This document shows positions 18,257 to 27,160 of a stretch of DNA of 64,000 nucleotides, piece after piece. The notes under the pieces were generated by a model that searched no databases, had not been told where the DNA came from, and saw only the letters and a program-made list of their open reading frames with translations. Numbering within the stretch: position 1 is the first letter of the stretch; each line of letters opens with the position of its first letter. The DNA lies in contig JAFQIY010000069.1 in NCBI GenBank assembly GCA_017415165.1, forward strand, positions 124,001 through 188,000. Direction: 5' to 3'. The DNA is from Oscillospiraceae bacterium. Its GTDB lineage: Bacteria > Bacillota > Clostridia > Oscillospirales > Ruminococcaceae. The position numbers were made by a program, and so were the translations under genes.

Positions 18257-18724
18257 ATGGATATTAAAAATAATAACAATCCTTCTGTTGTTGTGACGTC
18301 ACGCTGCGGCAAGGATTGCTCGCAATGCGAAATGAAAACTGAAGAATTATGTGCAGGCTGTTTTGAGCTTGAGGAGGGCAACTGGGCTGGTGACTGCGAA
18401 ATCAAGGCTTGCTGTGAAGGCAAGGAGCTTGAGCATTGCGGATGCTGCTCACGTTTCCCCTGCGAGTTGCTCCGCAACACTGCTTTCGACGAAGAAGAAG
18501 GCGATGACGGAGAACGGCTTGTTACGCTGAAACGCTGGGCGGAAGAAAATGACGTACAGAAAAATAATTCACGAAGCTACATTCTCGGCGGAGTTGCTTT
18601 AGGTGTGGTTGTTGGTGCGATTTTCGGTGCATTGTCGGGAAGCTTTGCGGCGGTTATGTTTGCGTGTGTTCTGGTTGGTACTGCTGTGGGCGTTATGATT
18701 GATATTACTAAGAAAAATAAATGA
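18257..18724 (+). CDS. DUF3795-like Cys-rich protein with C-terminal membrane hairpin
   Basis: 155 residues. Residues 10-75 are Cys-rich (SRCGKDCSQCEMKTEELCAG, CEIKACC, CGCCSRFPCELL), the pattern of DUF3795 proteins thought to bind zinc or an Fe-S centre. Residues about 103-146 form two glycine- and valine-rich membrane segments, an addition to the usual soluble DUF3795. The ATG lies one base after the preceding stop, so it belongs to the acn-downstream operon. The function is unknown. Confidence 0.72.
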   Translation: MDIKNNNNPSVVVTSRCGKDCSQCEMKTEELCAGCFELEEGNWAGDCEIKACCEGKELEHCGCCSRFPCELLRNTAFDEEEGDDGERLVTLKRWAEENDVQKNNSRSYILGGVALGVVVGAIFGALSGSFAAVMFACVLVGTAVGVMIDITKKNK

Positions 18725-18748
18725 CGTATATGATTGTCGGGTGATTAG

Positions 18749-19603
18749 GTGAAAAGGTTTATTGACGAGATAACAGATTTTCTCAAAGCAAATGCTGTTG
18801 TATTTCTTTATACGGCAATGGCTGTTACTGCAATTATTATTGCTATGCTGATTGCTGGAATTCATCTTAATGTAAATTATCCTGAACACTATAGTTTATC
18901 TGTTGTACTGCTCACAATATCTGCACCGGGACTTATATTTACTCCGTTGATATGGATTTTCTACTGGGCACTGACTCACGAAAGCACAGAACAAAAACTG
19001 GAGAAGATTAATTCTTATATTCCGCCTGTGGAAATGATTCCTGCACCAAGAGTTCCGAAAACACGCTTTAATTTTAAAGAAGATGTTGTCAGAAATACAA
19101 TTGAAGCTATTGCTCAAAAATATAAGTTCAAGTTGATATTCAATACTCAGAATTATGAAATTCTGCCGTTTGGTCACAACTGTTCTCCCAAAAAAGGATA
19201 TTATATTTGCTTATGGGATAAAAAAACACCTATCAATTATTTTTCTATTCGAATTTACCCTGAAATAATCATTTTTGATGCACCTCAGGTTATGGGATGT
19301 AAAATTCTGCTTGCAGATGATATTGCAAGAACTAATTATCTTGGCTTTGCTGAAGATACAGCTATATCAGAAACGGAATTTACAGCACTTACCGACAACG
19401 AGATTTTTGACATTATTGAAAAAATGATTGACGTTTTATATGGTGCTGTAGATATTAAGGTGAAGAAAGCCGAAAGTATGCTTTATCGAAAGTATTATCA
19501 GGCTTATGATTACACTTTTCACGTTGACGCACCTGATTATTACGGCTACACTGACACAGTTACAATAGGTAATTTTAAATTTATTATAAACGGAGGTTAT
19601 TAA
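18749..19603 (+). CDS. Hypothetical membrane protein between DUF3795 gene and icd
   Basis: 284 residues, GTG start at 18749. Two hydrophobic segments (about 16-37 and 48-72) are followed by a soluble part of about 200 residues with many aromatic residues ([22 protein letters not shown]). It is more AT-rich than acn and icd. Only one base separates its stop from the icd ATG, and the icd ribosome site (CGGAGG) lies inside its end, so the genes are co-transcribed. No family recognised. Confidence 0.68.
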   Translation: MKRFIDEITDFLKANAVVFLYTAMAVTAIIIAMLIAGIHLNVNYPEHYSLSVVLLTISAPGLIFTPLIWIFYWALTHESTEQKLEKINSYIPPVEMIPAPRVPKTRFNFKEDVVRNTIEAIAQKYKFKLIFNTQNYEILPFGHNCSPKKGYYICLWDKKTPINYFSIRIYPEIIIFDAPQVMGCKILLADDIARTNYLGFAEDTAISETEFTALTDNEIFDIIEKMIDVLYGAVDIKVKKAESMLYRKYYQAYDYTFHVDAPDYYGYTDTVTIGNFKFIINGGY

Positions 19604-19604
19604 A

Positions 19605-20822
19605 ATGGCTGATAAAATTAAAATGCTTACCCCACTTGTTGAAATGGACGGCGACGAGATGACCCGCATCATCTGGAAGATGATTAAGGACATTCTTCTC
19701 ACTCCTTATGTTGAGCTTAACACTGAATACTATGACCTCGGTCTTGTTCACCGTAACGAAACAAACGATCAGGTTACTTTCGACTCTGCTGAGGCTACAA
19801 AGAAGTACGGTGTTGCTGTAAAGTGTGCTACTATCACACCTAACGCTGCTCGTATGCCTGAGTACAACCTCAAGGAAATGTGGAAGTCCCCTAACGGTAC
19901 TATCCGTGCTATTCTTGACGGTACTGTTTTCCGTACACCTATCATTGTAAAGGGTATCACTCCATTTATTCCCACCTGGACAAAGCCTATCACTATCGCT
20001 CGTCACGCTTACGGCGATGTTTACAAGAACACTGAAATGCGTGTTGAAGAAGGCTGCAAGGCTGAGCTTGTTGTTACTGACAAGGACGGCAACGAAACAC
20101 GTTCCCTCATTCACGAATTCGGCGGCACTGACGGTATCATTCAGGGTCTCCACAACACAGACAAGTCCATCGGCAGCTTTGCAAGAGCTTGCTTCAACTA
20201 TGCTCTTGACCTGAAGCAGGATCTCTGGTTTGCTACAAAGGATACTATCTCCAAGAAGTACGACCACCGCTTCAAGGATATTTTTGCTGAAATCTATGAG
20301 AACGAGTACAAGGAAAAGTTTGAAGCAGCTGGCATTGAATATTTCTACACACTCATCGACGACGCTGTTGCAAGAGTTGTTCGTTCAAACGGCGGTTACA
20401 TCTGGGCTTGTAAGAACTATGACGGCGACGTAATGTCCGATATGGTTGCTACAGCTTACGGAAGCCTTGCTATGATGACTTCTGTTCTTGTTTCCCCTGA
20501 CGGCGTTTACGAGTACGAGGCTGCTCACGGTACTGTTCAGCGTCACTACTACAAGCACCTCAAGGGCGAAAAGACTTCCACAAACAGCGTTGCTACAATC
20601 TTCGCTTGGAGTGGTGCGCTCCGCAAGAGAGGCGAGCTGGACAACACACCTGACCTTGTTGAATTTGCTGACAAGCTTGAAAAGGCTACAATTCAGACAA
20701 TTGAAGAGGGCGTTATGACAGGCGACCTTGCTGCTCTCTCCTCTATTCCTAACAAGCAGACTGTTGACACAGAGGCTTTCCTCGTTGCTATCAACGAAAG
20801 ACTTGCAAAATTAATGCAGTAA
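19605..20822 (+). CDS. icd: NADP-dependent isocitrate dehydrogenase (homodimeric, eukaryote-like type)
   Basis: 405 residues, the length of the homodimeric IDH subfamily related to eukaryotic enzymes. It oxidises isocitrate to 2-oxoglutarate with NADP. Recognisable parts are [13 protein letters not shown] at the N-terminus, the substrate segment [16 protein letters not shown], the metal aspartates in [11 protein letters not shown] and the cofactor loop [12 protein letters not shown]. The ribosome site is CGGAGG. It is followed after 21 bases by rex, which in Clostridia senses NADH/NAD. Confidence 0.96.
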   Translation: MADKIKMLTPLVEMDGDEMTRIIWKMIKDILLTPYVELNTEYYDLGLVHRNETNDQVTFDSAEATKKYGVAVKCATITPNAARMPEYNLKEMWKSPNGTIRAILDGTVFRTPIIVKGITPFIPTWTKPITIARHAYGDVYKNTEMRVEEGCKAELVVTDKDGNETRSLIHEFGGTDGIIQGLHNTDKSIGSFARACFNYALDLKQDLWFATKDTISKKYDHRFKDIFAEIYENEYKEKFEAAGIEYFYTLIDDAVARVVRSNGGYIWACKNYDGDVMSDMVATAYGSLAMMTSVLVSPDGVYEYEAAHGTVQRHYYKHLKGEKTSTNSVATIFAWSGALRKRGELDNTPDLVEFADKLEKATIQTIEEGVMTGDLAALSSIPNKQTVDTEAFLVAINERLAKLMQ

Positions 20823-20843
20823 AGATAAAGGACGTGCACGCAA

Positions 20844-21482
20844 ATGGCAAAGAAATCAGGTATATCAATCTCTGTTATCAAGCGTCTGCCGCGGTATTAC
20901 CGCTTTATAGGCGAGCTTGTGAAGCAGGGTACGGTAAGGATTTCCTCCGGTGAACTGGCTGAGAAAATGTCGCTTACCGCTTCACAAATCAGACAGGATT
21001 TAAACTGCTTCGGCGGCTTCGGGCAGCAGGGGTACGGTTACAACTTAATCGAGCTTCAGGCTGAAATCGGCAAAATTCTTGGGGTTACACAGGGGTACAA
21101 AACTGTGCTTATCGGTGCAGGTAACCTTGGACGTGCTATTGCTACGCATATGAATTTCAGCGAGTACGGCTGCAAGCTGGTGGGTATTTTCGACAGCGAT
21201 GCGGCAAAGGCAGGAACTACTGTTGCGGGGCTTGATGTAATGCCTGTAACGCAGATGGAAAGCTTTTTTGCAGCTGAACAGCCGCAGATTGCTATTCTGT
21301 GTATTCCGAAAACCTCGGCACAGGAGCTTGCTGACAAGCTTGTTGCATTAGGCATAAAGGCATTCTGGAATTTCAGTCACTACGATATCAAAATTTCCCA
21401 CAAAGACGTTGTGGTTGAAAATGTTCACCTTGGTGACAGCATTATGATGCTTTCTTATGCACTTACTAATGGTGAAGAATAA
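20844..21482 (+). CDS. rex: Redox-sensing transcriptional repressor Rex
   Basis: 212 residues, typical for Rex. The N-terminal winged helix (residues 1-75; RISSGELAEKMSLTASQIRQD) binds DNA, and the Rossmann domain binds NADH/NAD through GAGNLGRAIA (91-100). Rex represses fermentation and respiration genes until NADH rises. The ATG follows AAAGGACG. It is the last gene of the acn-icd operon, which could tie Rex production to oxidative carbon flow. I found no convincing Rex operator (TTGTTAA-N4-TTAACAA) upstream of acn. Confidence 0.95.
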   Translation: MAKKSGISISVIKRLPRYYRFIGELVKQGTVRISSGELAEKMSLTASQIRQDLNCFGGFGQQGYGYNLIELQAEIGKILGVTQGYKTVLIGAGNLGRAIATHMNFSEYGCKLVGIFDSDAAKAGTTVAGLDVMPVTQMESFFAAEQPQIAILCIPKTSAQELADKLVALGIKAFWNFSHYDIKISHKDVVVENVHLGDSIMMLSYALTNGEE

Positions 21483-21487
21483 AAATT

Positions 21488-21519
21488 GCTCTCCCTTTTG
21501 GTTAAGGGAGAGCTTTTTT
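21488..21519 (+). terminator. Terminator after rex
   Basis: Arms GCTCTCCCTT/AAGGGAGAGC (21488-21497 and 21504-21513) followed by T6. It also ends transcription from the convergent anti-sigma gene, whose stop lies in the T-run. Confidence 0.9.
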
Positions 21520-22681
21520 ATGCAAATATTTCTTCGAAACGGGTTTTGAAGTCTTCGGGGGTGTTGTCAGAGTAGGTTATGTTTTCAATTGAATAGTAGA
21601 TATACCCATTAAGTATAGGCAAATCAAAGCTCACCGTAAATTCTGTACCGTCCTCATTTTTTATGGTAAGGATTGTGTACTGTGAGAAATATCTGTCGCA
21701 GTTTTCGATTATTTCATCACGCATATAGGTTATTTCCCCTGTTTCGCAATTTACATAAGTGTAATCTGTGAAAAGATTTTCAAGCCTCTTTTCATTTTCT
21801 CGAGTAATTTCGAAACTCAAATCCACATTCATATTATGCTCTGCTTTTAATTTTTCATAATTGTAGAAGTAAAATGCTTTATGATAATATCCTTCTTCTT
21901 TAAGTCCGTCAAAAAAATTTTTTATCTTATTTTTACTAATAAGTGTCGTTGCAGGAAATCCTTTACATAGTTCATATGCAAGTTCTGAATCATCAATATC
22001 ATCTTTGTAATATCCAGCCATACTTACACCTAACCTGAAATTCTGTGCATATTGACTGCAATCAAAGTGAATAACTCGGAACGCCTTTTTGTCATTCTTA
22101 GCAAGGTCAGTTTCAAGTTCAAGAAGCAGGTAGCCGTAAGATGTTTGTCCTTCCTCACATTCGACGGTATATCGCTTTACAGGGTATTTTTCAAAGTAAT
22201 TCTTAAAATCCTCTGCATACATAGCTTTAAGTTCAGCAATTTCTTCATCTGTATATCCTGATTGATTTTGAAGCGTTACACTGTCAAGAAATTCGCTGTA
22301 CTCCCCATTTTTTATCATTTTACCAAACTGTTTAAGCTTATGTTCGGTCATAATACTTGAAAATGTATAGCCTAAATCAGTTTCTTCGTTTATAGTCAAT
22401 ATACATAATATGGCACTTGGTATAAGTATTGTCGCACAGATAAGCAATGTTATAATTCCTAACCTTACATAACGCTTATGAAAAAGCTTAAACACCTTTG
22501 AATGCTCTATTTCAGCTTTTGTGTCGCTGTCACTTACAAGCTTAATCTTCATTGCTTCAAGCTTTTCCCTGCACTCACTGCACTCGGATATATGATGCTC
22601 AACAATTGTACGGCTGTCATCTGAGCAGATTTCGTCTGCGTAAAGAGGAAGCAAATCCTCTATCACTTTACAGGTAATCAT
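21518..22681 (-). CDS. Membrane anti-sigma factor with zinc-finger (zf-HC2)
   Basis: 387 residues. The N-terminus has the anti-sigma zinc motif H30-x3-C34-x2-C37, followed by a membrane segment at about 75-97 and an extracytoplasmic domain of about 290 residues rich in Tyr and acidic residues. Such proteins hold the partner ECF sigma factor at the membrane until a signal arrives. The ATG overlaps the stop of the sigma gene (ATGA), and GGAGG lies in the sigma coding end, so the pair is coupled. The large outer domain is not recognised; it is probably the sensor. Confidence 0.88.
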   Translation of the reverse strand: MITCKVIEDLLPLYADEICSDDSRTIVEHHISECSECREKLEAMKIKLVSDSDTKAEIEHSKVFKLFHKRYVRLGIITLLICATILIPSAILCILTINEETDLGYTFSSIMTEHKLKQFGKMIKNGEYSEFLDSVTLQNQSGYTDEEIAELKAMYAEDFKNYFEKYPVKRYTVECEEGQTSYGYLLLELETDLAKNDKKAFRVIHFDCSQYAQNFRLGVSMAGYYKDDIDDSELAYELCKGFPATTLISKNKIKNFFDGLKEEGYYHKAFYFYNYEKLKAEHNMNVDLSFEITRENEKRLENLFTDYTYVNCETGEITYMRDEIIENCDRYFSQYTILTIKNEDGTEFTVSFDLPILNGYIYYSIENITYSDNTPEDFKTRFEEIFA

Positions 22682-23160
22682 TCAAATTCCTCCAATTCTT
22701 TCTTCAGTTTTTCCTTGCCGCGGTAGAAAGTTACTCTTGCCCAGCTGTCGGATTTACCAAAAATTTCGCCTATTTCGGCAAAACTCATATCGGTATGGAC
22801 TCTGAGCAGAATTATCTCCCGATAAGGCTCTTCAAGGCGGTGAACAGCCTTATATATTTCGCGGCAGTTTTCACGCTCGAGAATGTCCTTATCCTCGACG
22901 ATTTCCGTTTCATATATATCTTGTCCGCTGTTTCGTCGCTCCTTTTTCAGATATGTATAGTAGCAATTCTTAGCAATCGTACAAAGCCAGGTTGTCACCT
23001 TTACCTTTCCGTCAAAACGGTTTGCACTTTTTACTGCACGGAAAAAGGTTTCCTGTGTAAGCTCCTCAGCAAGGACAGCATCACCGCACATTGCCAAAAG
23101 ATATTTGAAAACCATATCTGCATACTTTTTATATGTTTCGTCAAGTTTCAGGCTGTTCAC
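22678..23160 (-). CDS. ECF-type RNA polymerase sigma factor
   Basis: 160 residues with region 2 (MVFKYLLAMCGDAVLAEELTQETFFRA) and region 4 (LRVHTDMSFAEIGEIFGKSDSWARVTFYRGKEKLK). It directs RNA polymerase to a small regulon, kept inactive by the adjacent anti-sigma. The start is uncertain: GTG at 23160 is used here, but AAAGGGGGTG lies directly on it, so a CTG 9 bases downstream is possible. An ATG further upstream has no ribosome site. Regulon promoters were not identified. Confidence 0.88.
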   Translation of the reverse strand: MNSLKLDETYKKYADMVFKYLLAMCGDAVLAEELTQETFFRAVKSANRFDGKVKVTTWLCTIAKNCYYTYLKKERRNSGQDIYETEIVEDKDILERENCREIYKAVHRLEEPYREIILLRVHTDMSFAEIGEIFGKSDSWARVTFYRGKEKLKKELEEFE

Positions 23161-23202
23161 CCCCTTTCTGTATATTAAACTCCGATAAGTGCAAAACGTT
23201 AC

Positions 23203-23238
23203 AAAAAACGGCAAAGATACCAAAATATCTTTGCCGTT
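23203..23238 (-). terminator. Terminator after the TIM-barrel glycosidase
   Basis: Arms AACGGCAAAGATA/TATCTTTGCCGTT (23207-23219 and 23226-23238); on the minus strand the stem runs into TTTTTTG. Confidence 0.9.
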
Positions 23239-23245
23239 AAATTTA

Positions 23246-24691
23246 TTAAAGAACAACTGGCTCAAATTCGAGTCTGATTTTTGGCAGCTTCTTTACTGTG
23301 TAGTAGTAATTTTCTGCCCAGTCATCGCCCTGAGATGGGTCGTTTTCGCCGCTTGCAGGAGGTGCAAAAAGCTTGAGAGTCATATCACAAGCGCCGTTGA
23401 GAGGCTTCTCATAGAATGCGCTCATAAGGTCGATGCACTTTGCTTCAGGTGACTTATAGAACCATCTGCCGTTGATTTCCATCATATAGTTGCTGTCGTC
23501 GTCCTCATCAAAATAGAGCTCGCAGAAGTGCGGGTTGCTGTCGAAATGCATTGGAATTGCAAGTCCTTCTGCGTCCTCTGCGCCGCCCCAACGGAGTGTT
23601 ACAGGGAGTTCAATTTCAGTGCCTTGCTCCATTTTAGGGAGGAAACGCTCGCTGTGGATAATTTCCTTGTAAGTTTTCATAACAGGCTGCGGAATACCAA
23701 CGTCAGCGTTGTTAGGATCCTGAATTTCAAGACCGAGACGTCCTCTGTCACGGAACTGATAGAAAGTGAAGCCGCTGAACCAGTCTGCGTTTTCTTCTTC
23801 CATAATATCACAGAATTCCTTGACCATCATTGCCTGGTCGTAAGCACCTGTTACGTCGCCGTCAGCATTGAACTCGGACATTACCATTGGCTTTGCAACG
23901 CCGCCATTAAGCTCCTTATATCTTTCAAAGCTGAGCTTTGTGAGGTTGTAGGTATCTCTTACCTTGCTTCTGGAGAAGCTGTTTCCGCCCTTCTGTGCAA
24001 CGTCGAAAGGCCAGCCCCAGTGGAGAGCCATATACTTGTCAACAGACCAGATATCAGCCTCAGGGATACATTGAGCAAATTCCTTTTCCTTTTCCATTTC
24101 AGGACCATTTTCAGGGTGCTCAACACCGCCGATGCAGATGATAGTCTTAACGTTAGGAGCGTGCTCGTGGATAATCTTGCTGAAACGAACAAAGAAATCA
24201 GCAACGCCCTGATAGGTTGTACGCTTTGTAAACGAGAACCAGTCACCTGTTGCTTCGTGGTTGATACGGAGAAGCAGTCTGCCGAAGGGACGCAAATCCT
24301 TTGCGATTGCGATGAGGTGCTCGTCGGACACGTTAGGGTCAACGGTAAGTGTGAGGGTTACGTCCTGACCGTGACGGCGGACATCTCTCATATAAGTGAA
24401 AGGCTCGTCGTTGGTTGTGCCGTTAAGACCGCCCTTGTATGTAAAGTAGTCATCATATGGGTAGTCCCACTGGAAGGAAACATTAGCGTCCTTCATTACC
24501 TCGGAAATTCTGCCGGGCCACTCCTTGTCGAGTGGGTAGTAGCAGTACATAAGGCTGATACTTCTGTGTGGTCTGCCCAGGGCGTGGAGGATATAGTCCT
24601 GATTAACGTACTCGCCTCTTTCGGAGCCGTCACCAAGGTCAACGGCGCACTTTGCAGCGCCCATATGGATACCGTAAATCTTCTCGCTCAT
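23246..24691 (-). CDS. Intracellular TIM-barrel glycoside hydrolase (GH26/clan GH-A-like)
   Basis: 481 residues without a signal peptide. The first 350 or so look like a clan GH-A barrel: RINHEATGDWFSF (near residue 142) resembles the acid/base strand of GH26 mannanases, and MVMSEFNADG (near 275) fits the nucleophile strand. Residues 350-481 form an extra beta-type domain with an acidic stretch YFDEDDDSN. Cytoplasmic location implies action on imported oligosaccharides. The family call is by motif only; GH5 or GH113-like enzymes are alternatives. A promoter and an operator-like site lie upstream, so induction by sugar is likely. Confidence 0.62.
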   Translation of the reverse strand: MSEKIYGIHMGAAKCAVDLGDGSERGEYVNQDYILHALGRPHRSISLMYCYYPLDKEWPGRISEVMKDANVSFQWDYPYDDYFTYKGGLNGTTNDEPFTYMRDVRRHGQDVTLTLTVDPNVSDEHLIAIAKDLRPFGRLLLRINHEATGDWFSFTKRTTYQGVADFFVRFSKIIHEHAPNVKTIICIGGVEHPENGPEMEKEKEFAQCIPEADIWSVDKYMALHWGWPFDVAQKGGNSFSRSKVRDTYNLTKLSFERYKELNGGVAKPMVMSEFNADGDVTGAYDQAMMVKEFCDIMEEENADWFSGFTFYQFRDRGRLGLEIQDPNNADVGIPQPVMKTYKEIIHSERFLPKMEQGTEIELPVTLRWGGAEDAEGLAIPMHFDSNPHFCELYFDEDDDSNYMMEINGRWFYKSPEAKCIDLMSAFYEKPLNGACDMTLKLFAPPASGENDPSQGDDWAENYYYTVKKLPKIRLEFEPVVL

Positions 24692-24735
24692 TTTTCATAC
24701 AACCTTTCGTCAGAAAATAACAATTTTTATATAAA

Positions 24736-24749
24736 AGTAATCGTTTCCA
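24736..24749 (-). promoter_or_regulatory. LacI/CcpA-type operator at glycosidase start site
   Basis: The minus strand reads TGGAAACGATTACT, close to the cre/LacI pattern TGWNANCGNTNWCA with mismatches at positions 3 and 14. It covers about +1 to +14 of the predicted transcript, a classic repression position. Confidence 0.5.
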
Positions 24750-24756
24750 TATGATT

Positions 24757-24785
24757 AATTTAACATATATTTTCCTGTTTGTCAA
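24757..24785 (-). promoter_or_regulatory. Promoter of the glycosidase gene
   Basis: Minus strand TTGACA (24780-24785), 17-base spacer ending TGT, then TAAATT (24757-24762), an extended -10. Confidence 0.7.
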
Positions 24786-24813
24786 TTACTAATTTGTGAA
24801 CTTAATTGAGAGT

Positions 24814-24840
24814 GGAAAACGAACGCAAAGCGTTAGTTGT
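24814..24840 (-). terminator. Terminator after the immunity-like gene
   Basis: Minus strand hairpin AACTAACGC-ttt-GCGTTCGTT (one mismatch) followed by TTCC; it starts directly after the stop at 24841. Confidence 0.55.
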
Positions 24841-25419
24841 TCAATTATTAAACCAAGGTTCGCCAATATCTTTAAATGTAAAATTCTTCAGCTTATTATT
24901 TTCAACAATTTCTTTTACACGTTCTGTTGCAACATATGCACCAAAATTGTTAAATGTAAATATATCACTACCATCCCAACTATCAATATCTATTGAAAAA
25001 CCTTTATTGCTTAAATTAGGTCCGCTTGCTGGAATTTCATTGCCATCATTATCATATAGAACTCCACATTTAACGGGACTTAACATATAATACTTTATCC
25101 TTTCAATATCAAGAGCATTTCCTTTTTTATCAGTCCATCCATCGCATACCCACGGAATTACATCACCGAACTTAATCCCTTCTTTTTGAAAAATCTCAAT
25201 AACAGCATTACTTATTAACCTTGTACCTGCCATTAATGGGTAATGGTCTGCAAGTTTTACCCCTTTAACTGTATATAAATATGGTTCTGTATATACAAAT
25301 TTTACCCCCGTACTCAATTCCCCATTTTCATAAACCTGTACTTCTTCTATTTTATAATTTTTTGCAGTTAATTGAGCATAATTATTTGAATAATTTTGAT
25401 CTATAAAATAAAACTTCAT
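24841..25419 (-). CDS. Imm11/DUF1629-like immunity protein candidate
   Basis: 192 residues, AT-rich, with no signal peptide or membrane segment. Its layout (short N-terminal strand region FYFIDQNY, central LADHYPLMAGTRLISNAVIEIFQ, later DIERIKYYMLSPV) resembles the DUF1629/Imm11 group of polymorphic-toxin immunity proteins; this is a pattern match, not a confirmed hit. I start it at the ATG at 25419, which follows AGGAGG by 8 bases. A terminator-like hairpin (25441-25460) sits directly in front of its ribosome site. No toxin gene is visible, so it may be an orphan immunity gene. Confidence 0.5.
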   Translation of the reverse strand: MKFYFIDQNYSNNYAQLTAKNYKIEEVQVYENGELSTGVKFVYTEPYLYTVKGVKLADHYPLMAGTRLISNAVIEIFQKEGIKFGDVIPWVCDGWTDKKGNALDIERIKYYMLSPVKCGVLYDNDGNEIPASGPNLSNKGFSIDIDSWDGSDIFTFNNFGAYVATERVKEIVENNKLKNFTFKDIGEPWFNN

Positions 25420-25440
25420 ATCATAACCTCCTAAAAACAA

Positions 25441-25465
25441 AGGGCGGAAAAATCCGCCCTCAAAA
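25441..25465 (-). repeat. Duplicated hairpin, copy 1
   Basis: AGGGCGGA-aaaa-TCCGCCCT followed by CAAAA. The same 25 bases occur at 25994-26018. On the minus strand it ends in TTTGTTTTT, so it is a good terminator for the gene at 25554-25859, placed only about 10 bases before the next ribosome site. Confidence 0.85.
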
Positions 25466-25553
25466 TTATTGAGAGCTGGCAAAATAAAAGAAAAATGTCA
25501 CATATAATTGGCATATAGCAACAGATAATTTAAATAACAATTATATTTATAAA

Positions 25554-25859
25554 TTATAACCCTGGTCCAATAGGGCGATCTTTTATATAAAGAAGAACAA
25601 ATAAAACCCAAATTACCCATATGATAAAATATACTATTAATTGTTCAACAACTAACAATACTTTTTTTGATTCTGAAGTGTTCAAATTAGAAATAGCCTT
25701 TATAGTGCATGTAATTATACCAATTACAGTAATTATTACATCTAAAAACATAAACCAAGCAATAGGTATTGAATTAAATAAACCGGGGTAAAATACCCAT
25801 GTGCAAGAATTCAAAAAAAAGCAAAAGGATATCCGTTTATATTTCTTAAATTCGTCCAT
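25554..25859 (-). CDS. Small multi-pass membrane protein in AT-rich patch
   Basis: 101 residues, unknown. Three to four hydrophobic segments (about 10-28, 32-54, 71-92) connected by short polar loops, with a basic N-terminus (MDEFKKYKRIS). The ATG at 25859 follows GAGGTTT; an in-frame TTG lies 6 bases upstream. The gene is bracketed by two identical terminator hairpins, which suggests it entered as a cassette by duplication or recombination. A role as an immunity partner of the neighbour is possible but unsupported. Confidence 0.55.
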   Translation of the reverse strand: MDEFKKYKRISFCFFLNSCTWVFYPGLFNSIPIAWFMFLDVIITVIGIITCTIKAISNLNTSESKKVLLVVEQLIVYFIIWVIWVLFVLLYIKDRPIGPGL

Positions 25860-25899
25860 AGCCAAACCTCAAAAATGACTCAATATTTTTCACAATACG

Positions 25900-25971
25900 T
25901 TAATTGATTTCAGATGTTTCAACGTTGCAATTATAAAACGAAATATTGAACTTAACATTTAAATCATTCAC
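25900..25971 (-). CDS. Possible 23-residue peptide
   Basis: A GTG at 25971 preceded by AAAGGGTGA opens a frame of 23 codons (MNDLNVKFNISFY and so on) that stops at 25900. It could be a small peptide or a remnant of a lost gene in this patch. Only the ribosome site supports it. Confidence 0.2.
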   Translation of the reverse strand: MNDLNVKFNISFYNCNVETSEIN

Positions 25972-25993
25972 TGTAATCACCCTTTAATAAATA

Positions 25994-26018
25994 AGGGCGG
26001 AAAAATCCGCCCTCAAAA
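25994..26018 (-). repeat. Duplicated hairpin, copy 2 (after ychF)
   Basis: Identical to 25441-25465. It begins right after the ychF stop and is the likely ychF terminator, although its T-run (TATTTATT) is interrupted. Confidence 0.8.
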
Positions 26019-26019
26019 A

Positions 26020-27114
26020 TCATACATTAAATCTGAACAGAACAACGTCGCCGTCATTCATTACATACTCCTTACCCTCGGAACGGACAAGACCCTTTTC
26101 CTTTGCGGCATTGAGTGAGCCGCATTCCATAAGGTCATCGAAGCTGACAACCTCGGCACGGATAAAGCCTCTTTCAAAGTCGGTATGGATTTTACCTGCC
26201 GCCTGTGGTGCTTTTGTACCCTTTGTGATTGTCCACGCTCTTACCTCTGGCTGTCCTGCTGTGAGGTAGGAAATGAGTCCGAGAAGTGCGTAGCCTTCCT
26301 TGATAATTCTGTCAAGACCTGAAACTTCAAGACCAAGCTCGGAGAGGAACATTTCCTTGTCCTCGTCGCTCATATCGGAGATTTCAGCTTCAAGCTGTGC
26401 ACAGATTGGGAGAACTGCTGCGTTCTCACGCTTTGCAATTTCGCACACCTTTTTATAGTGTACGGAAGTTTCGATGTTGTTCTTGAAGTCGTCCTCGCAG
26501 AGATTTGCTGCGTAGATAACAGGCTTTGCGGAGAGAAGCGGAGTTGTTTTGATAAGCTCTGCCTGCTCCTCGGTGAAGTCGAAGGAACGTGCGGAATGTC
26601 CTTCTTCAAGGTGCTGTTTCAAAGCTTCGAGGAACTCTACTTCTGCAAGGAACTTCTTGTCGCCCTTAGCGGCTTTCTTTGCTCTGTCGATACGGCGGTC
26701 AACCATTTCGATATCGGAGAAGATAAGTTCGAGGTCAATTGTTTCAATATCACGTTCAGGGTTGATTTCGCCGTCAACGTGGATAATATCAATATCCTCA
26801 AAACAGCGTACAACGTGAACGATAGCGTCAACCTCACGGATATTTGCAAGGAACTTGTTGCCAAGACCCTCGCCCTTTGACGCACCCTTTACAAGACCTG
26901 CGATATCAACGAATTCGAGGGTTGCCGGGGTGAACTTATCTGGGTTATACATTTCCTTCAGCTTATCGAGTCTTTCATCAGGAACGGAAACGATACCCAC
27001 GTTAGGCTCGATTGTGCAGAACGGATAGTTTGCAGACTCAGCGCCTGCGTTTGTAAGTGCGTTAAAAAGTGTACTCTTTCCCACGTTAGGGAGACCAACC
27101 ATACCAAGCTTCAT
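26020..27114 (-). CDS. ychF: Redox-regulated ATPase YchF (OLA1 family)
   Basis: 364 residues, the family length. It is a Obg-related P-loop protein that prefers ATP and binds ribosomes. G1 is GLPNVGKS (7-14), G3 is [10 protein letters not shown] and the C-terminus is a TGS domain ([21 protein letters not shown]). Near-universal in bacteria. It stands upstream of the AT-rich patch and about 46 bases downstream of the small membrane protein gene at 27161, with which it may be co-transcribed. Confidence 0.96.
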   Translation of the reverse strand: MKLGMVGLPNVGKSTLFNALTNAGAESANYPFCTIEPNVGIVSVPDERLDKLKEMYNPDKFTPATLEFVDIAGLVKGASKGEGLGNKFLANIREVDAIVHVVRCFEDIDIIHVDGEINPERDIETIDLELIFSDIEMVDRRIDRAKKAAKGDKKFLAEVEFLEALKQHLEEGHSARSFDFTEEQAELIKTTPLLSAKPVIYAANLCEDDFKNNIETSVHYKKVCEIAKRENAAVLPICAQLEAEISDMSDEDKEMFLSELGLEVSGLDRIIKEGYALLGLISYLTAGQPEVRAWTITKGTKAPQAAGKIHTDFERGFIRAEVVSFDDLMECGSLNAAKEKGLVRSEGKEYVMNDGDVVLFRFNV

Positions 27115-27160
27115 ATCTTTGAAAATCCTTTACTGTGTTTTATTTTTTAGCAAATAAGTA

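Noticed and set aside
21518-23160. Sporulation sigma factor
   Set aside because: Length and the partner zf-HC2 anti-sigma indicate an ECF-type factor.
23528-24754. 408-codon open frame antisense to the TIM-barrel glycosidase
   Set aside because: No ribosome site; the minus-strand gene has catalytic-type motifs, a promoter and a terminator in agreement.
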